Source: Zanthoxylum bungeanum (Eukaryota > Streptophyta > Magnoliopsida > Sapindales > Rutaceae). From it: a DNA stretch of 64,000 nucleotides. Below are positions 1-12,075 of the stretch, piece after piece. The notes under the pieces are model-generated. The model searched no databases, was not told where the DNA came from, and saw only the letters and a program-made list of their open reading frames with translations. The stretch lies in assembly GCA_019454045.1 (NCBI GenBank), contig SKCR01038158.1:214570-278569 (forward strand), given 5' to 3'. Numbering within the stretch: the stretch's first letter is position 1; every line of letters starts with the position of its first letter. A program made the position numbers and the translations under genes.

Positions 1-248
1 AGAAGAAGAAGAAGAAAGCTCCTGTTGCTGCACTGAGGATTCCAAACCACAGGAAAAAATTAGTCTTCCAAAAACTTGCAATGCATTATTATCTCCCACT
101 AATATGCTAATATTAGAATAAAAGAAAAACTCAATTCATAACACTATCAGTTTTGTACAGCTCAGGATTTAAACAAAGAAAAATGCCAAGGGGGTTTAAA
201 AGATTCTGAACGGTGAATAGCACCAGAAGAAAAGAAAGCAACCATCAG

Positions 249-3200
249 CTAACTTGTCTGGCCTCCAGATGAAGACATTGATGATAGAACTTCTGTCACA
301 GAAGCCATAATACTCAAAGCTGCTTTCAATACCTCTTGTGAACACCCTGGTTTCACAATGGTTCGAACCTGTGAAACCCAAAAAAAAAAAACATTTAACG
401 AGCCATACATCACAATTGCATGAGCACACACTTCATAAAGCTCAAATAATAAGAGATGGAAAGTCAGTCTCATCAACAATTCTTTGAGTCTCTCTCTCTC
501 TCTCTAGAAAGAGATCAATGGAATAACAAAAATTTAAGCACCTTGTTGAGATACTCCTGCAGTTGCTTAATACGACCCATGTAATCCCGATCTTCAACAC
601 ACAAAGTTACAGCCTTAGCATCTGCACCTGGACCATCGAACTGAATGGGTCCAGGATTTCTGTAGAGATCATCCAACAAGAATCTTGTTGCATTTTCTCT
701 CAAGAGCCTGCAACCAAGACCATACAGTAGGTAAAAATCAAAGCAACCGTTGAACTTGCTTGCATTTTCATTATTTGTGTGTGTCCGTGAGAGAAATAAT
801 CACCAGCCAATATGTATTCACTCCCCACAAATAATTTTCTCACTCACAAGGGTTAAATTAAACATGCAAAATTTGGACTGTGAAAAGGGACTTACTCATA
901 TGCTTTGCCTCTCAAATCCACAGTAGCTGGGTGAATAGCCGGACGTCCAATTGAAGAAGCACCCGGATTTTGAGACCAACGTTTGACAGTCATCATTGAC
1001 TAAGGTTTAGCAAAAACAGTAAAAGAAGTCAACATCTCTTCTTTAAAAGGTAGAACTAAAAATGCATAGGATGAAGAAAAGAAGTTTGAGCCATGTAACC
1101 ATTCAAAATATACAATAGAAAAAGAATGATAAACTAACTGTAATTGGTGCAGCACCACAACGCCACTTGTCCACAGGATTCTTCAGATTAGTCACGGTAG
1201 CCATGTAACCATTCAAACCAGCAGCAAGCATATGGTAGCAGACGTGTCCAAGAACCTGAACATATATTGCATGATAAATTATTAACAGATGAGTACACAT
1301 AGGAGAACTAGCTCCAACAAGATTAAAAAAATAAAGATTATTCTAAGGAGTCATTCACTTAGTGATAACCTACATAGGCATAGTCACAGTCAAATTTTGA
1401 TGCCAATGATCCACGAGCCTGATAACCAAAAAAGTGGCAGATTGCATTGAACTTTTTACCCTTGTATGTGCCCTCTTTCTGTACAAAACAATAAAAATAT
1501 TAGTGACTAGAAGTTTCATAATAATTACGTTCAATCAGATTTTCCTCTAGAGTCTAGCCTGCCTTCAGAGAACTGCTTTCTGTGCTACCGTTTCATGATA
1601 CTTATTTATTTATTTATTTTTTCTTGGGGAGAGAAGACAGTACAGTAGGAAAGCAACATGAGATAGCTATCATACCAGGCGCTTGTTCATTTCAACTTCC
1701 ACAAGATGTGCCAGAAGTTTCTCCGTCTCAATCTGGAAATATATAAAATGAGATATCTAGAACCCAAAGTCAAAATTTTTATAACAAGTATCTCAAGTGT
1801 ATTACCTGGGATAATTGTGCAGAATCATCTGATTCAGGATGAAGAAGAAGCTGTGACATCAAACATAACAATCTTAATTAAGCATCATCACTCATTAAGG
1901 TTATAGTAACTGGAAAGTATCTTTAAAACAGGAAATGTCGACTTAAATTAGAACCTGTTTCTTGATGAAGGCTGGTAAAAATTCAATCAAAGCAGAAGCC
2001 CAGGGTGAAAGTTGAGAAGAAATGTTATCAACAGAAACTCCTTGCCGCAACAAACTGTGAATTTCCTGAGGTACAAAAAAGCCAAATGTGAAATCAATGT
2101 GTCTCACTTACAGAATCATATAACAAGTAACCATGAAAATTGTTGAAACCTTGACTGCAGGAAAGGAAGAAACAATATCAATAACATGGAGATTCAAACA
2201 AGAGAAACCTCTTCTTGCTGTTGAGGGACAGCAAGAAGAGGCACCAGAAAAGGAGTCACTAAGATACACAAGTTACCTTCAATAGAGCATATACTTCAGG
2301 AATGCTTTCTATAAGCCCTTCTGGCAGCAGGATGACCCCATGGTTCTTGTCTGGTCCAGATACATTAGGTTAGCAACATAACAATAATCAGAAGCAACAT
2401 GAAACAAAAGTGACATTAATTTAAAACCTTGTTCTGCTCTGGCTTGAACAGCATCACAAATTTGTTTTGTCAGGTCAAAAAGAGTAAACTTTGAAACAGA
2501 CACTTCCTCACCAAGAATTACCTGCAAAAATTTTCAAAACGATATGTTAGAAGTGTCTACAAATATAGAAGGCATATAATATCTACACCGCAGAGATATA
2601 GCAATAAGAAAGAAATGCTAACCATATTCGGATGAGACTGAAGGGTGCATTCCAAAGCAACATGTGATGCCTTCCGACCCATCAGACGGATAAAATAGTA
2701 ATACTGAAAAGGGAAAGAAATAGAGCTTTTGGAAAGACAAGTAACAAGATACAGAAACTTTACAATAGTTTCTAATCTACCAACATCAAAAGGTTTATGT
2801 TATGCAAGTTTAGCAATGCCACACTATGATCCCAGTTGAGATTGAATGACCAGTTCTTAGAGGAGATATCAAATTATGTCAGAAGAACCCATTACCTTCT
2901 CTGCAGATAGAGCATCAGTGCACACATTGCTGATTAGTTGTGAATTGACCTGTACATAACACAAGGAAGAACCGTTAGTTCGCATATGGTCTCTACAAAA
3001 TAATAAAACAAAATTAACGTTTACATTATTAGTTATTACTAAAAGCTCATAGGTCACTGCAAAAGTTTGCAAGTATTAGAATATTTTCATATAATTGTCA
3101 AACTTAAGTTTACAATATGTCTGAGTTGCCTTTTTCCTAAGTAGCCTAGATCATTTTCTTCACACATCCTGTTCTGTGAATAAATGGCAGTGGCATAAAT

Positions 3201-5293
3201 TTTTTAATGTTCCCCTGAATTCTACTTCTGTTCTCCATTGAAAGGATAAAAGATGAAAATAGATGAGAAGGAACCTTGTACAAAACAATTTTTACTTTTG
3301 TGAAAATTGAGACCTTTGACTCATACCTTGCATATTGTATCAAAACCAACATTGGTTTCCACAAATTGATTCTTGAGATCTCCATTCAATGTAACAGGAA
3401 CACCAACCACCTGCAAAATTCCAATAGTGCATTAATATATCAATATCACTCAACGATCATACTTAGCAAGAGATATACAGATTGCCAGGTGCATAACTAC
3501 AATAGGAGCATTGAAAAAGACAACTAATTCCAACAAAACAGAGAAGCCTATTGTTTTATAAATAAATAAATAAATCTGAATTTCTCCTTTAAAGAAGACG
3601 GAGAACTACCTTTGTCGGGCATTTTGCTTCAGCGAACGTTTCAGCAAGGTAAGCAGCATCTGTGTTAGATGTGACCCCTTAAAAGCCCCAATTTCACGTT
3701 AAATAACATAAAAAAGAAGATATACAGTAGGTATATGTGCAAATCCTAAAGCACATTCACCTCCAATAATGACAAGGCCATCCAATTTTAAATTTTTGCA
3801 TGCAGTTAGTGCAGCATTAACTTGCTCTGTTGTTCTGATTTGATCTTTTGTGCGTCCCAGCATATCATAACCACCTGGTCAAGCACAATTATTTTTAAAG
3901 CGTGTTAGATTTTATATCATGTGCGAATTGGATCTCTCAATATAACAACTGTCGCCTGCAATATCTACCTTGATTTTTGTAGGTTGAAAGAATTTCTTCT
4001 GTGACCTCAAGAGTTTTCTGTGCAAATAAACCTTCAGAACCACCTGTTGATGGAAAGGTTGACATTAGACCAAATGACAGTATATATGTTTGCTTCATCA
4101 TAAGAACCAATCCTGCGCTAAAAATGGAAAGCAAAATGCTTCTTACCCAAAAACCCAAGCAAAGTACTCTTAGGGTTGTGTAGTTTGAGTGCATTGTGAA
4201 GGCCCCAAACGACATTATGTCCACCAGGAGATTGTCTTCCACAGAAAACAATTCCCACCCTATTAAAAGAAAATAGATTATCCATGAATGAACTTTCAGT
4301 AACTAAACATTGCAGATAAATTCAAAAAAAATATTAATGCACAGCCAGTTCCTTTTATAATGGAACCAAATTAACATCATTCTTTCAAACTACAGCAAGA
4401 ATTAGTGAAATAAATATTACAATGTGTTAATGAAAGAAATATTAATAAAATGCACACCTAATAGCAGGATGCTCGGTTATAACTTGAGCATCAGGTACTT
4501 TAGCTGTTGCCCTAAGAAAGTGAGCCAAAGGCTGCCCATAAGTGTGGGGAAAAGATCGACTTATGGCGTGGATATCAGCTGGGTCAGCAGTTGTAGTTGA
4601 ATCACCAAATTCCACCCTGACAGTAGTTCCCTACAAGTCGCCATTTAACGAAAATAAAATTAACATTTCTTTTCCAACAAATAAATAGCCATGAAAAAGA
4701 GAGAGAGAGATTAGGATACATACAATGAAATGTTCCGAAAATGAAATGATTGCCACACATAAAAATCATAATAAAAATAATACCATGTTTACATAAAAGA
4801 CATTATTTAAAACGGATTGCACTAAACTTACAACAAGAATCATTTTTAGCATTAGATGTTCAGTCTGTACCAAAATTCAAAATTTATTATTATCCCATTC
4901 TGCATTATATTGGAACTAATAAAGTTCATTTACAAGTTACAAATAGACAATCAACAACGAAGAAACTGACCGAATTCTCTACCAAAACAGAATTACAAAT
5001 AAACATGAGATCCAGTCATATAAATCAACCAAAATAATCAGAGACGTCAGTAGATCTAGCCGACAACCGAACCACAATAAGCTGCACACTGAGTAGGAAA
5101 AAAAAATAAAAAATCTTTCACCACTATTGGCAAAAAAAAAAAATCGATGCAAAGGCGCAAAACTAGAACTCAAAATCAATAAAATGAAAATGGACGGAGA
5201 AACCTGAAGGCAGGGAGGGAGCACCGGCTGGTAAATAGATCGGAGTTGTTGAAGACCGGAGAGTTCTCTCGGAATCCCGAAATCTGAGTCCAT
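249..5293 (-). CDS. PFP-ALPHA: Pyrophosphate--fructose 6-phosphate 1-phosphotransferase, alpha (regulatory) subunit; 19 exons
   Basis: Regulatory subunit of the cytosolic PPi-dependent phosphofructokinase, which interconverts fructose 6-phosphate and fructose 1,6-bisphosphate with a catalytic beta partner. Exons in coding order: 5204-5293, 4458-4630, 4147-4259, 3969-4043, 3761-3874, 3610-3677, 3327-3410, 2896-2949, 2623-2703, 2428-2521, 2277-2350, 1955-2065, 1806-1850, 1676-1732, 1374-1478, 1139-1255, 896-999, 542-707, 249-368. All introns are GT..AG; exons total 1845 nt, i.e. 614 codons plus TAG, close to the family length. The product starts [29 protein letters not shown] segment and the phosphofructokinase [10 protein letters not shown] loop are present. 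Where catalytic beta subunits have a TIDGD-type motif this has TLNGD, which fits the non-catalytic alpha subunit. No premature stop or frame break was seen. It is the only clear host gene in the window and its promoter faces the transposon block. Confidence 0.96.
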
Positions 5294-5342
5294 TGTTGTT
5301 TGGTTTGGTTTGGTTTTAGTGAATTGAAACTTTGAAAGACCG

Positions 5343-5349
5343 TTTTATA
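5343..5349 (-). promoter_or_regulatory. TATA box of the PFP alpha gene
   Basis: On the minus strand this reads TATAAAA, about 50 bp upstream of the ATG at 5293. It would place transcription start roughly 20-25 bp before the start codon, implying a very short leader. The position relative to a confident first exon supports it; the start site itself is inferred. Confidence 0.6.
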
Positions 5350-5878
5350 GGTGGAATTGGGACCCAGGCGATATTACCAACCAAGCCATTTTTTTTTGTT
5401 TTTGAAATTACTATGTTGCCCCGATTCTCTTTGAATCTCCACAACACATACGCACGCAAATATATACATGTTAATGAAATGAAACCATGCTTCTTATTTC
5501 TAGAAGGAAATTGAATCATAGAATTATGAATCAAATCAATCTTCTCATTTCTAGAAGGAATCATATAAATAATTCGTAGTTTAGTCACGAATTTGTAGTT
5601 CAGTTTCGTTGGCAGCTCCTAGATTTGACGTCAAGTTCCAAGTAAAGAATTGAATTATTTTGGATGCATATCTCGTGAAATACCATTTAATAATAAGTCC
5701 TGGTCCTGCATATTCGCTTGGAATATGCTGACATGACAAGGATATTTAGGTAAATTTGCTTAAACCCACTGACTTACCAGTTGTTGCATCTCTCTCACCA
5801 AACAACTGAACTTTGTAATGTGGACGTTATGTCTCTCATCATTCTAGGAAATTCTCTGAAATATATATAATTGTAGAG
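5350..5878. other. Intergenic promoter region of the PFP gene, AT-rich, no gene seen
   Basis: About 530 bp between the PFP TATA box and the first transposon. I see no coding potential. It includes an inverted arrangement of the short string tttctagaagga around 5500 and 5550. It should carry the upstream promoter of the PFP gene. Confidence 0.5.
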
Positions 5879-5883
5879 AGACA
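5879..5883. repeat. Target-site duplication (left) of element G0
   Basis: agaca directly before the TG of the left LTR; the identical agaca follows the CA of the right LTR at 11255-11259. Confidence 0.9.
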
Positions 5884-6714
5884 TGTTGACGGCTGATTTT
5901 GGTCTCAGTGCAATATGAGAATATTACTCCCGAGACAATCCTCCCTCAATAGTGAATTTGTTTGGTTATGGGGGACCAAAAGCAAACTTAGCAAAAGACA
6001 GATAAATACGCCAATCGACAAGGAGATTTAACGTGGTTCGGCGGATCTTGGTCCGACCTACGTCCACGGGCACAAAAAGGATGATACTTTTATTACTCAA
6101 ACACGCTTCTCAGCTCTGCTTCTTGTTTTTACAAGTCTGATGGTAATTATTCTGATGATCATTCTTAATGCTCTCCACTTGTTCTTCTCCACTTTTTCCT
6201 CTCCACTTGTTCCTCTCTTTATGCACACTCTACCCTTCTATTTATAATAGTGTAGAAATCAGATTCCTTCTCCTATAAGAATTTCCTAGTTGAAACTATT
6301 CCATTTTCCCATAAGGATTCCTAGTCAAAACTATTCCCTTTTCCCATAAGGATTCCTAATCAAAACTACATTTACTTTCTTTATCCTACTAGGACTCTGT
6401 CTCACCAGTTTTCCCCATGAAAATAGGATAACTTGTCGTCTTATCCGCAAGAATAGGGTGTCATCTTCTGGAGCATATCTCGCTATCTGGTCGGTCTTCA
6501 TGAGGTTGGTCATGATGGTCCTTTGAACTGAGAATGCTTCTGCCGATCTGATAATGCCCGGTCATCCGAACCGAAGTGGTCGGTCACCTACCATTAAGTG
6601 CTCGACCCTCACTTATGTGGTCGGTCATGATGGTCCTTTTTAATGATTTTGACCAACCCTTTTACCCCTGCCGTGATGCTTAAATATCATAGTGCCTAAA
6701 AAACACCATCAACA
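5884..6714 (-). repeat. G0 3' LTR (831 bp)
   Basis: Starts tgttgacggctg and ends caccatcaaca on the plus strand; pairs with 10438-11254. Carries a shared segment with pyrimidine-rich short repeats (ctccacttgttcctctc) and, in element sense, the TG..CA boundaries expected of an LTR. Confidence 0.9.
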
Positions 6715-6937
6715 TATATCCCCTAGTTCTCGGTAACAACGAGTTTGTGAGTTGATGCCGGGAACTATAAAAAAGATGGTGTGTCAATGAATCTGTCGGT
6801 GGTCACTTCAGGAACTGCAGAGAAAAATGCTTTGGCTGCAAATCTGGTCATTCCTGCCATCTTCATGAGCTCAGTTAACGAGGATCCCGATATCTACCTG
6901 TGGAGAAAATGATTTGCCCTTATGCTGATGACGATCG
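6715..6937 (-). other. G0 polypurine tract and 3' untranslated segment
   Basis: In element sense the sequence just before the 3' LTR reads AGGGGATATA, a plausible polypurine tract for plus-strand priming. The remaining ~210 bp have no ORF I recognise. Confidence 0.55.
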
Positions 6938-7300
6938 ACTCGGTAGGACGGAACCCGACCCCGAGCTGAAGAAAGACTTGGCTCTGGGGGAATATTACAT
7001 CCCCAGTCCAAAGAAGCCGACTCGGTGGGACATAACCCGACCCCGAGCTGAAAGAAAGACTTGGCTCTGGGGGAATGTTACATCCCCCGTCCAAAGAAGC
7101 CGACTCGGTGGGACGTAACCGACCCCGAGCTGAAGAAAGACTTGGCTATGGGGGAATGTTACATCCCCAGTCCAAAGAAGCCGACTCTGTGGGACGTAAC
7201 CCGACCCCGAGCTGAAAGAAAGACTTGGCTCTGGGGGAATGTTACATCCCCAGTCCAAAGAAGCCGACTCGGTGGGACGTAATCCGACCCCGAGCTGAAT
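6938..7300 (-). repeat. Tandem repeat, about 82-bp unit, four full copies plus a partial one
   Basis: Units start near 6938, 7019, 7102, 7183 and 7265, each beginning gactcggtgggacgtaac-like and containing ccgagctga and gggggaatgttacatcccc. They differ by a few substitutions. Translations through the array are open in several frames simply because the unit lacks stops; I do not call a protein. Confidence 0.92.
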
Positions 7301-7313
7301 AAACCATAAGGCC

Positions 7314-8645
7314 TCGGCGGAACAAAATCCAGCCCCGAGTCGAATAACCAAGCAGCCTCGGCGGAACGAAGTCCAGCCCTGAGCCGAATAAACAAGTGGC
7401 CTCGGCGGAACGAAGTCCAGCCCTGAGCCGAATAAACAAGTGGCCTCAGCGGAATGAAGTCCAGCCCCGAGCCGAATAAACATGTGGCCTCGGCGGAACG
7501 AAGTCCAGCCCCGAGCCGAATAAACATGTGGCCTCGGCGGTACAAGAGCAGCCCCGAGCCGGAAAGAGACATCGGTCTCGGCGGTACAAGAGCAGACCCG
7601 AGCCGGAAAGAGTCATCGGTCTCGGCGGTACAAGAGCAGACCCGAGCCGGAAAGAGACATCGGTCTCGGCGGTACAAGAGCAGACCCGAGCCAGTAAGAG
7701 ACATCGATCTCGGTGGTACAAGAGCAGACCCGAGCCGGAAAGAAACATCGATCTCGGCGGTACAAGAGCAGACCCGAGCAGAAAAAAAAAACATCGATCT
7801 CGGCGGTACAAGAGCAGACCCGAGCCAGAAAGAAACATCGGTCTCGGCGGTACAAGAGCAGACCCGAGCCGGAAAGAAACATCGGTCTCGGTGGTACAAG
7901 AGCAGACCTGAGCAGAAAAAAAAACATCGGTCTCGGCGGTACAAGAGCAGACCCAAGCCGGAAAGAAACATCAGTCTCGGCGGTACAAGAGCATACCCGA
8001 GCCGGTAAGAGACATCGATCTCGGTGGTACAAGAGCAGACCCGAGCCGGAAAGAAACATCGATCTCGGCGGTACAAGAGCAGACCCGAGCAGAAAAAAAA
8101 ACATCGGTCTCGGCGGTACAAGAGCAGACCCTAGCCAGAAAGAAACATCGGTCCTCGGCGTACAAGAGCAGACCCAAGCCGGAAAGAAACATCGGTCTCG
8201 GCGGTACAAGAGCAGACCCTAGCCGGTAAGAGACATTGATCTCGGTGGTACAAGAGCAAACCCGAGCCGGAAGAAACATCGATCTCGGCGGTACAAGAGC
8301 AGACCCGAGCAGAAAAAAAAAACATCGTCTCGGCGGTACAAGAGCAGACCCGAGCCAGAAAGAAACATCGGTCTCGGCGGTACAAGAGCAGACCCGAGCC
8401 GAAAAGAAACATCGGTCTCGGTGGTACAAGAGCAGACCTGAGCAGAAAAAAAAACATCGATCTCGGCGGTACAAGAGCAGACCCAAGCCGGAAAGAAACA
8501 TCGGTCTCGGCGGTATAAGAGCAGACCCGAGCCGGAAAGAAACATCGGTCTCGGCGGTACAAGAGCAGACCCGAGTCGTAAAACATATATCAACAAAACG
8601 GACTCGGCGGTACAAGAGCAGACCCGAGCCGTAAAACAAATATCA
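7314..8645 (-). repeat. Tandem repeat, about 43-bp unit, roughly 31 copies
   Basis: Units share ctcggcgg followed by aacgaagtccagccc (first ~5 copies, about 7314-7530) or tacaagagcagacccgagcc (about 25 copies to 8645). Copies are 42-47 bp with A-run length variation. Long overlapping ORFs arise on both strands because the unit has no stop codon in several frames. The GC content is well above the flanks. This is the satellite-like 3' region of element G0. Confidence 0.93.
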
Positions 8646-8829
8646 AAACATATTGTGTGAGCCATAACAAAAAAGCATAATCAAATGTCAACCTAAGACA
8701 GAAAAGGTCTTACTCACCTTTTGGATCCTTTGCCTTTCTTGCAACTCTACAAGGGTCACTACAAGCAAAGCTCTTCTTAATACATCCTCTCTGCATCTCA
8801 TCATTCCACGCATCCGACCGGATGACTTC

Positions 8830-10386
8830 CGCTATCAACTTGGTCGACCTCAAAAACCGAATGGTCTATGTACACACTGAGATAGCCTTCTTTCACCAAG
8901 TCTTCCACCTGCTCCCGCAGGTCTCTGCACCCATTCGTGGCATGTCCTCTTACGTTATGGTAGATACAGTATGCCCTACTATTTCCCTCCTCAATCGGAA
9001 CCTTTCAAATTAGGCTCGGCCAACAGACCTTTATCCTGGATTTCCCAAACTATCTGGGCCATAGGTTTGTTCAGGAGGGTGTATACTGTTTCTCCCGCGA
9101 CACGGTTGACTTGGACAGATGACTTTATCTTTTGAACATGACTACTCGGAGGTGTCGGTCTGAGTTTCTTCTGCTCCGGGATTGGTCTTCTCAAATTTCT
9201 AATCGAATCCCACTGATTGTCTGACCTGAGTATCTTAGCCTTTCGGGTGTCTACTCCCCGGGCAATCTTTTCTCCTCCTCTATTAAGATAAACTTCCTGG
9301 CCAACTCCAGGGCAGTGGCATAATCCGATACGTCTTGAATCCTCAGGTGAGTCCACAACTTCCCGACCTTCAAACCTCCCCTGAGACTTTCTAGCGCTTC
9401 CGATGACTCGTACGCTCCGACCTCGAGCACCAAATTGTGGTATCTTTCAATAAAATTCCTCAGGGGCTCATCATCCCCCTACTTCATCAGTCTCAATTCT
9501 CCCACCATTTTCTTGGGGACGCAGGCCCCTTTGAAGTGTCGAACAATGACCTTCTGAGTTGAGCGAAGCTACTGATGCTTCCCGGGGCAAGACTTCTGAA
9601 CCACAGAATGGCAGACCCGCCCAAGGTTAGGGGGAATACTTTGCAAATGGCATCCCCTACTACCCTACCCTTGGACCTCCATCAATAAGACGAAACTTTC
9701 AATAGAGACTTTGGATCTGAATGGCCTGTCTGTCATGGCCCATGGCTTCATGGATCATGTTGAAATTTCTTGGGAATTTTGCCGACCTTATTTCTTCTGT
9801 GAAGGGAGATTCACCTCACCGTCCTGAGCATCTGATGTATCAATTTTGGGGTTTACTCCCCACTTGGCCATTTCTTTTCTTAACCAAGACTTTATACTGC
9901 CATCTGTGTCACTATGCCGCCTCCCGCCTCCTTCGCGTCTGTCACCACGGGTGCGGCGTTCCTCATCTCTTGAGACTTCCCGTCCAGTTTCACCATGCTT
10001 CATATTTCCCCTTCTGGTGTCGCGGGGGCTATCATAGGAAGAATATGGTGATTGTCTCCCCTCTTCTTCTTCCCACGTATCCTCCTCCTTTTGTAAATCT
10101 TTTTCTACCACTACGGACCTCATCCCGTAGGGACCCTTCCTCATTGGTTCATCATCATCACTCACATCGGCGACCCTTTTTCCATCTGCTATCTCTTCTC
10201 TTCTTTGATTAGCTCTGGTTTCAGGCTTCTCGCGGTTCCCCCCCCTTCCATTTTCTCCAGTCGGTGTATCATGGTTTTTAGGAGGGTCTGACTATCCTCC
10301 ATGTCCTTTCTTATGCTTTCTTCTATCTTCTTCATCCAATCTGTAGCCGGATTCCCCGATGATTGGTGATTTCCACCTTCTGCCAT
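8830..10386 (-). pseudogene. Degenerate Tat-type gag of element G0
   Basis: Begins MAEGGNHQSSGNPATD at 10386, the first ATG after the PBS. A charged, arginine- and glutamate-rich stretch follows at 10165-9788. A capsid-like segment at about 9690-9490 contains GGSAILWFRSLAPGSI, typical of Ty3/gypsy gag. Near 8972-8925 there is a knuckle of the form C-x2-H-x4-H-x4-C (YCIYHNVRGHATNGC), a type seen in Tat/Ogre gag. The reading frame is broken several times (around 10190, 9780-9700, 9480, 9360-9250). It therefore cannot give one full-length Gag. It would have supplied the particle shell protein. No pol follows. Confidence 0.75.
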
Positions 10387-10418
10387 CGTCTTACTACGCG
10401 AGCCGCTTTTTGTTGAGT

Positions 10419-10437
10419 CCTCACAGACGGCGCCAAC
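10419..10437 (-). other. G0 primer binding site
   Basis: In element sense the bases right after the 5' LTR read GTTGGCGCCGTCTGTGAGG, matching the TTGGCGCCG type of plant gypsy PBS. This fixes the element's orientation as minus. Confidence 0.8.
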
Positions 10438-11254
10438 TGTTGACGGCTGATTTTGGTCTCAGGGCAATATGAGAATATTACTCCCGAGACAATCCTCCCT
10501 CAATAGTGATTTTTTTTGGTTATGGGGGACCAAAAGAAAACTTAGCAAAAGACAGATAAATACGCCAATCGACAAGGAGATTTAACGTGGTTCGGCGGAT
10601 CTTGGTCTGACCTACGTCCACGGGTACAAAAAGGATGATACTTTTATTACTCAAACACGCTTCTCAGCTCTGCTTCTTGTTTTTTACAAGTCTGATGGTA
10701 ATGATTCTGATGATCATTCTTAATGCTCTCCACTTGTTCCTCTCCACTTGTTCCTCTCTTTATGCACATTCTACCCTTCTATTTATAATAGTGTATAAAT
10801 CAGATTCCTTCTCCTATAAGAATTTCCTAGTTGAAACTATTCCCTTTTCCCATAAGGATTCCTAGTCAAAACTATTCCCTTTTCCCATAAGATTCCTAAT
10901 CAAAACTACCTTTACTTTCTTTATCCTACTAGGACTTTGTCTCACCAGTTTTCCCCATGAAAATAAGATAACTTGTCGTTTTATCCGCAAGAATAGGGTG
11001 TCATCTTCTGGAGCATATCTCGTTATCTGGTCGGTCTTCATAAGGTCGGTCATGATGGTCCTTTGAACTGAAAATGCTTCCGCCGATCTGATAATGCCCG
11101 GTCATCCGAACCAAAGTGGTCGGTCACCTACCATTAAGTGCTCGACCCTCACTTATGTGGTCGGTCATGATGGTCCTTTTTAATGATTTTGACCAACCCT
11201 TTTACCCCTGCCGTGCTGCTTAAATATCATAGTGCTTAAAAAACACCATCAACA
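10438..11254 (-). repeat. G0 5' LTR (817 bp)
   Basis: Near-identical to 5884-6714, with the same tgttgacggctg start and caccatcaaca end. It adjoins the PBS and is therefore the 5' (promoter) LTR of the minus-strand element. Confidence 0.9.
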
Positions 11255-11259
11255 AGACA
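11255..11259. repeat. Target-site duplication (right) of element G0
   Basis: agaca, identical to 5879-5883. Confidence 0.9.
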
Positions 11260-11427
11260 TGTCCCTTAAAAAGTGTATTATAAAAAAGAAACAAGTTGAA
11301 TGGACATATCATATAAGAATGAAAGAATATAATTATAGAGTTCAAAGGGCATTATGAAATGGTATAACCTTTAAAAAGGATTACACAATTAAACTAAAGG
11401 GTGTCCACAAAGGCACTCATCTATATC

Positions 11428-11435
11428 TATAAAAA
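11428..11435 (+). promoter_or_regulatory. TATA-like box
   Basis: TATAAAAA followed by GGG, with a T/C-rich then A-rich leader-like segment downstream. It is compatible with an LTR or gene promoter reading toward the gag fragment at 12848. Confidence 0.4.
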
Positions 11436-11911
11436 GGGATTTTGGGGTTCATTTTCATTCATTCAAATTAATCACATACTTACATACTTGAAGTTTAGAA
11501 TTTGAGAGTTTCCACCATTATTCCAAGTTAAAGTTCTTGAAGAAGAGAGTGTCCCTTCTACAAGAAACAACCAAGTTATCCTAGGAGAATGTTAGCCACA
11601 ATGAATCCGTTGAGCACCGAGGTGAGGCTAATAAGTTCTTAAGGACATAGATTTTCTTAACTTGGTTTATATCCATCATCTTTTACATAATATTTTCCAG
11701 GTTTTCCCAAGTCTTTATGTTTATGTTTGATTGCATGTTTGGTAGTAATAATTTAATTGAATTATGCATGTTAAAAATGATTAATAATATATCCGCTCAA
11801 CAATCTTTTTTTTTTTGAACTTATTAACTTACATGTGTTGTTAACTCTGATTTTACATGTCTTATTCTTATTTTCTCTGGAAAATGTATTATGTGCATGA
11901 AAAATACGTAA

Positions 11912-12075
11912 GGGTGTTCGAACACCCAACAAATGCACAAGGAGAAACCTTGTATTCTGTATTTTCGTTCGAACGTCACACGAACGCAAACTCTCTAGAA
12001 AGATTCGTTTGAACTCGTTATCAAACGCTACACGAACGTAAACTCTCTAGAAAATTTCATTCGAAGGATTGAACG
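11912..12075. repeat. Perfect 16-bp palindrome and 54-bp tandem repeat
   Basis: 11912-11927 reads GGGTGTTCGAACACCC, its own reverse complement. 11966-11975 is CGTTCGAACG, also a palindrome. The phrase acacgaacgcaaactctctagaaa near 11977 recurs 54 bp later with one change. I know of no function. Confidence 0.8.

Larger units (their letters stand above)
5884..11254 (-). mobile_element. G0: non-autonomous Tat-type LTR retrotransposon with gag only (TR-GAG-like)
   Basis: Complete element of 5371 bp with LTRs 5884-6714 and 10438-11254, TG..CA ends and a perfect 5-bp duplication agaca. The PBS next to the 10438 LTR and the gag reading direction put it on the minus strand. Order in element sense: 5' LTR, PBS, degenerate gag (about 10386-8830), tandem arrays (8645-6938), PPT, 3' LTR. 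No protease, reverse transcriptase, RNase H or integrase is recognisable. It would therefore depend on enzymes from another element. The gag type and repeat-rich 3' region resemble the Tat/Ogre side of Ty3/gypsy. The LTRs differ by scattered substitutions and small indels, so the insertion is not brand new. Confidence 0.88.

Noticed and set aside
1..110. Possible lysine-rich C-terminus of a neighbouring plus-strand gene at the window edge
   Set aside because: Only about 35 codons, low complexity (aag repeats), no recognisable domain and no upstream context.
7159..8639. Long open frames with repeated LLLYRRDRCFF- and YKSRPEPERN-type peptides
   Set aside because: They are read-through of the 43-bp tandem repeat in several frames on both strands, with no start context or domain.
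7314..8645. CRISPR-like array
   Set aside because: The repeats are contiguous with no unique spacers, in a plant retrotransposon.
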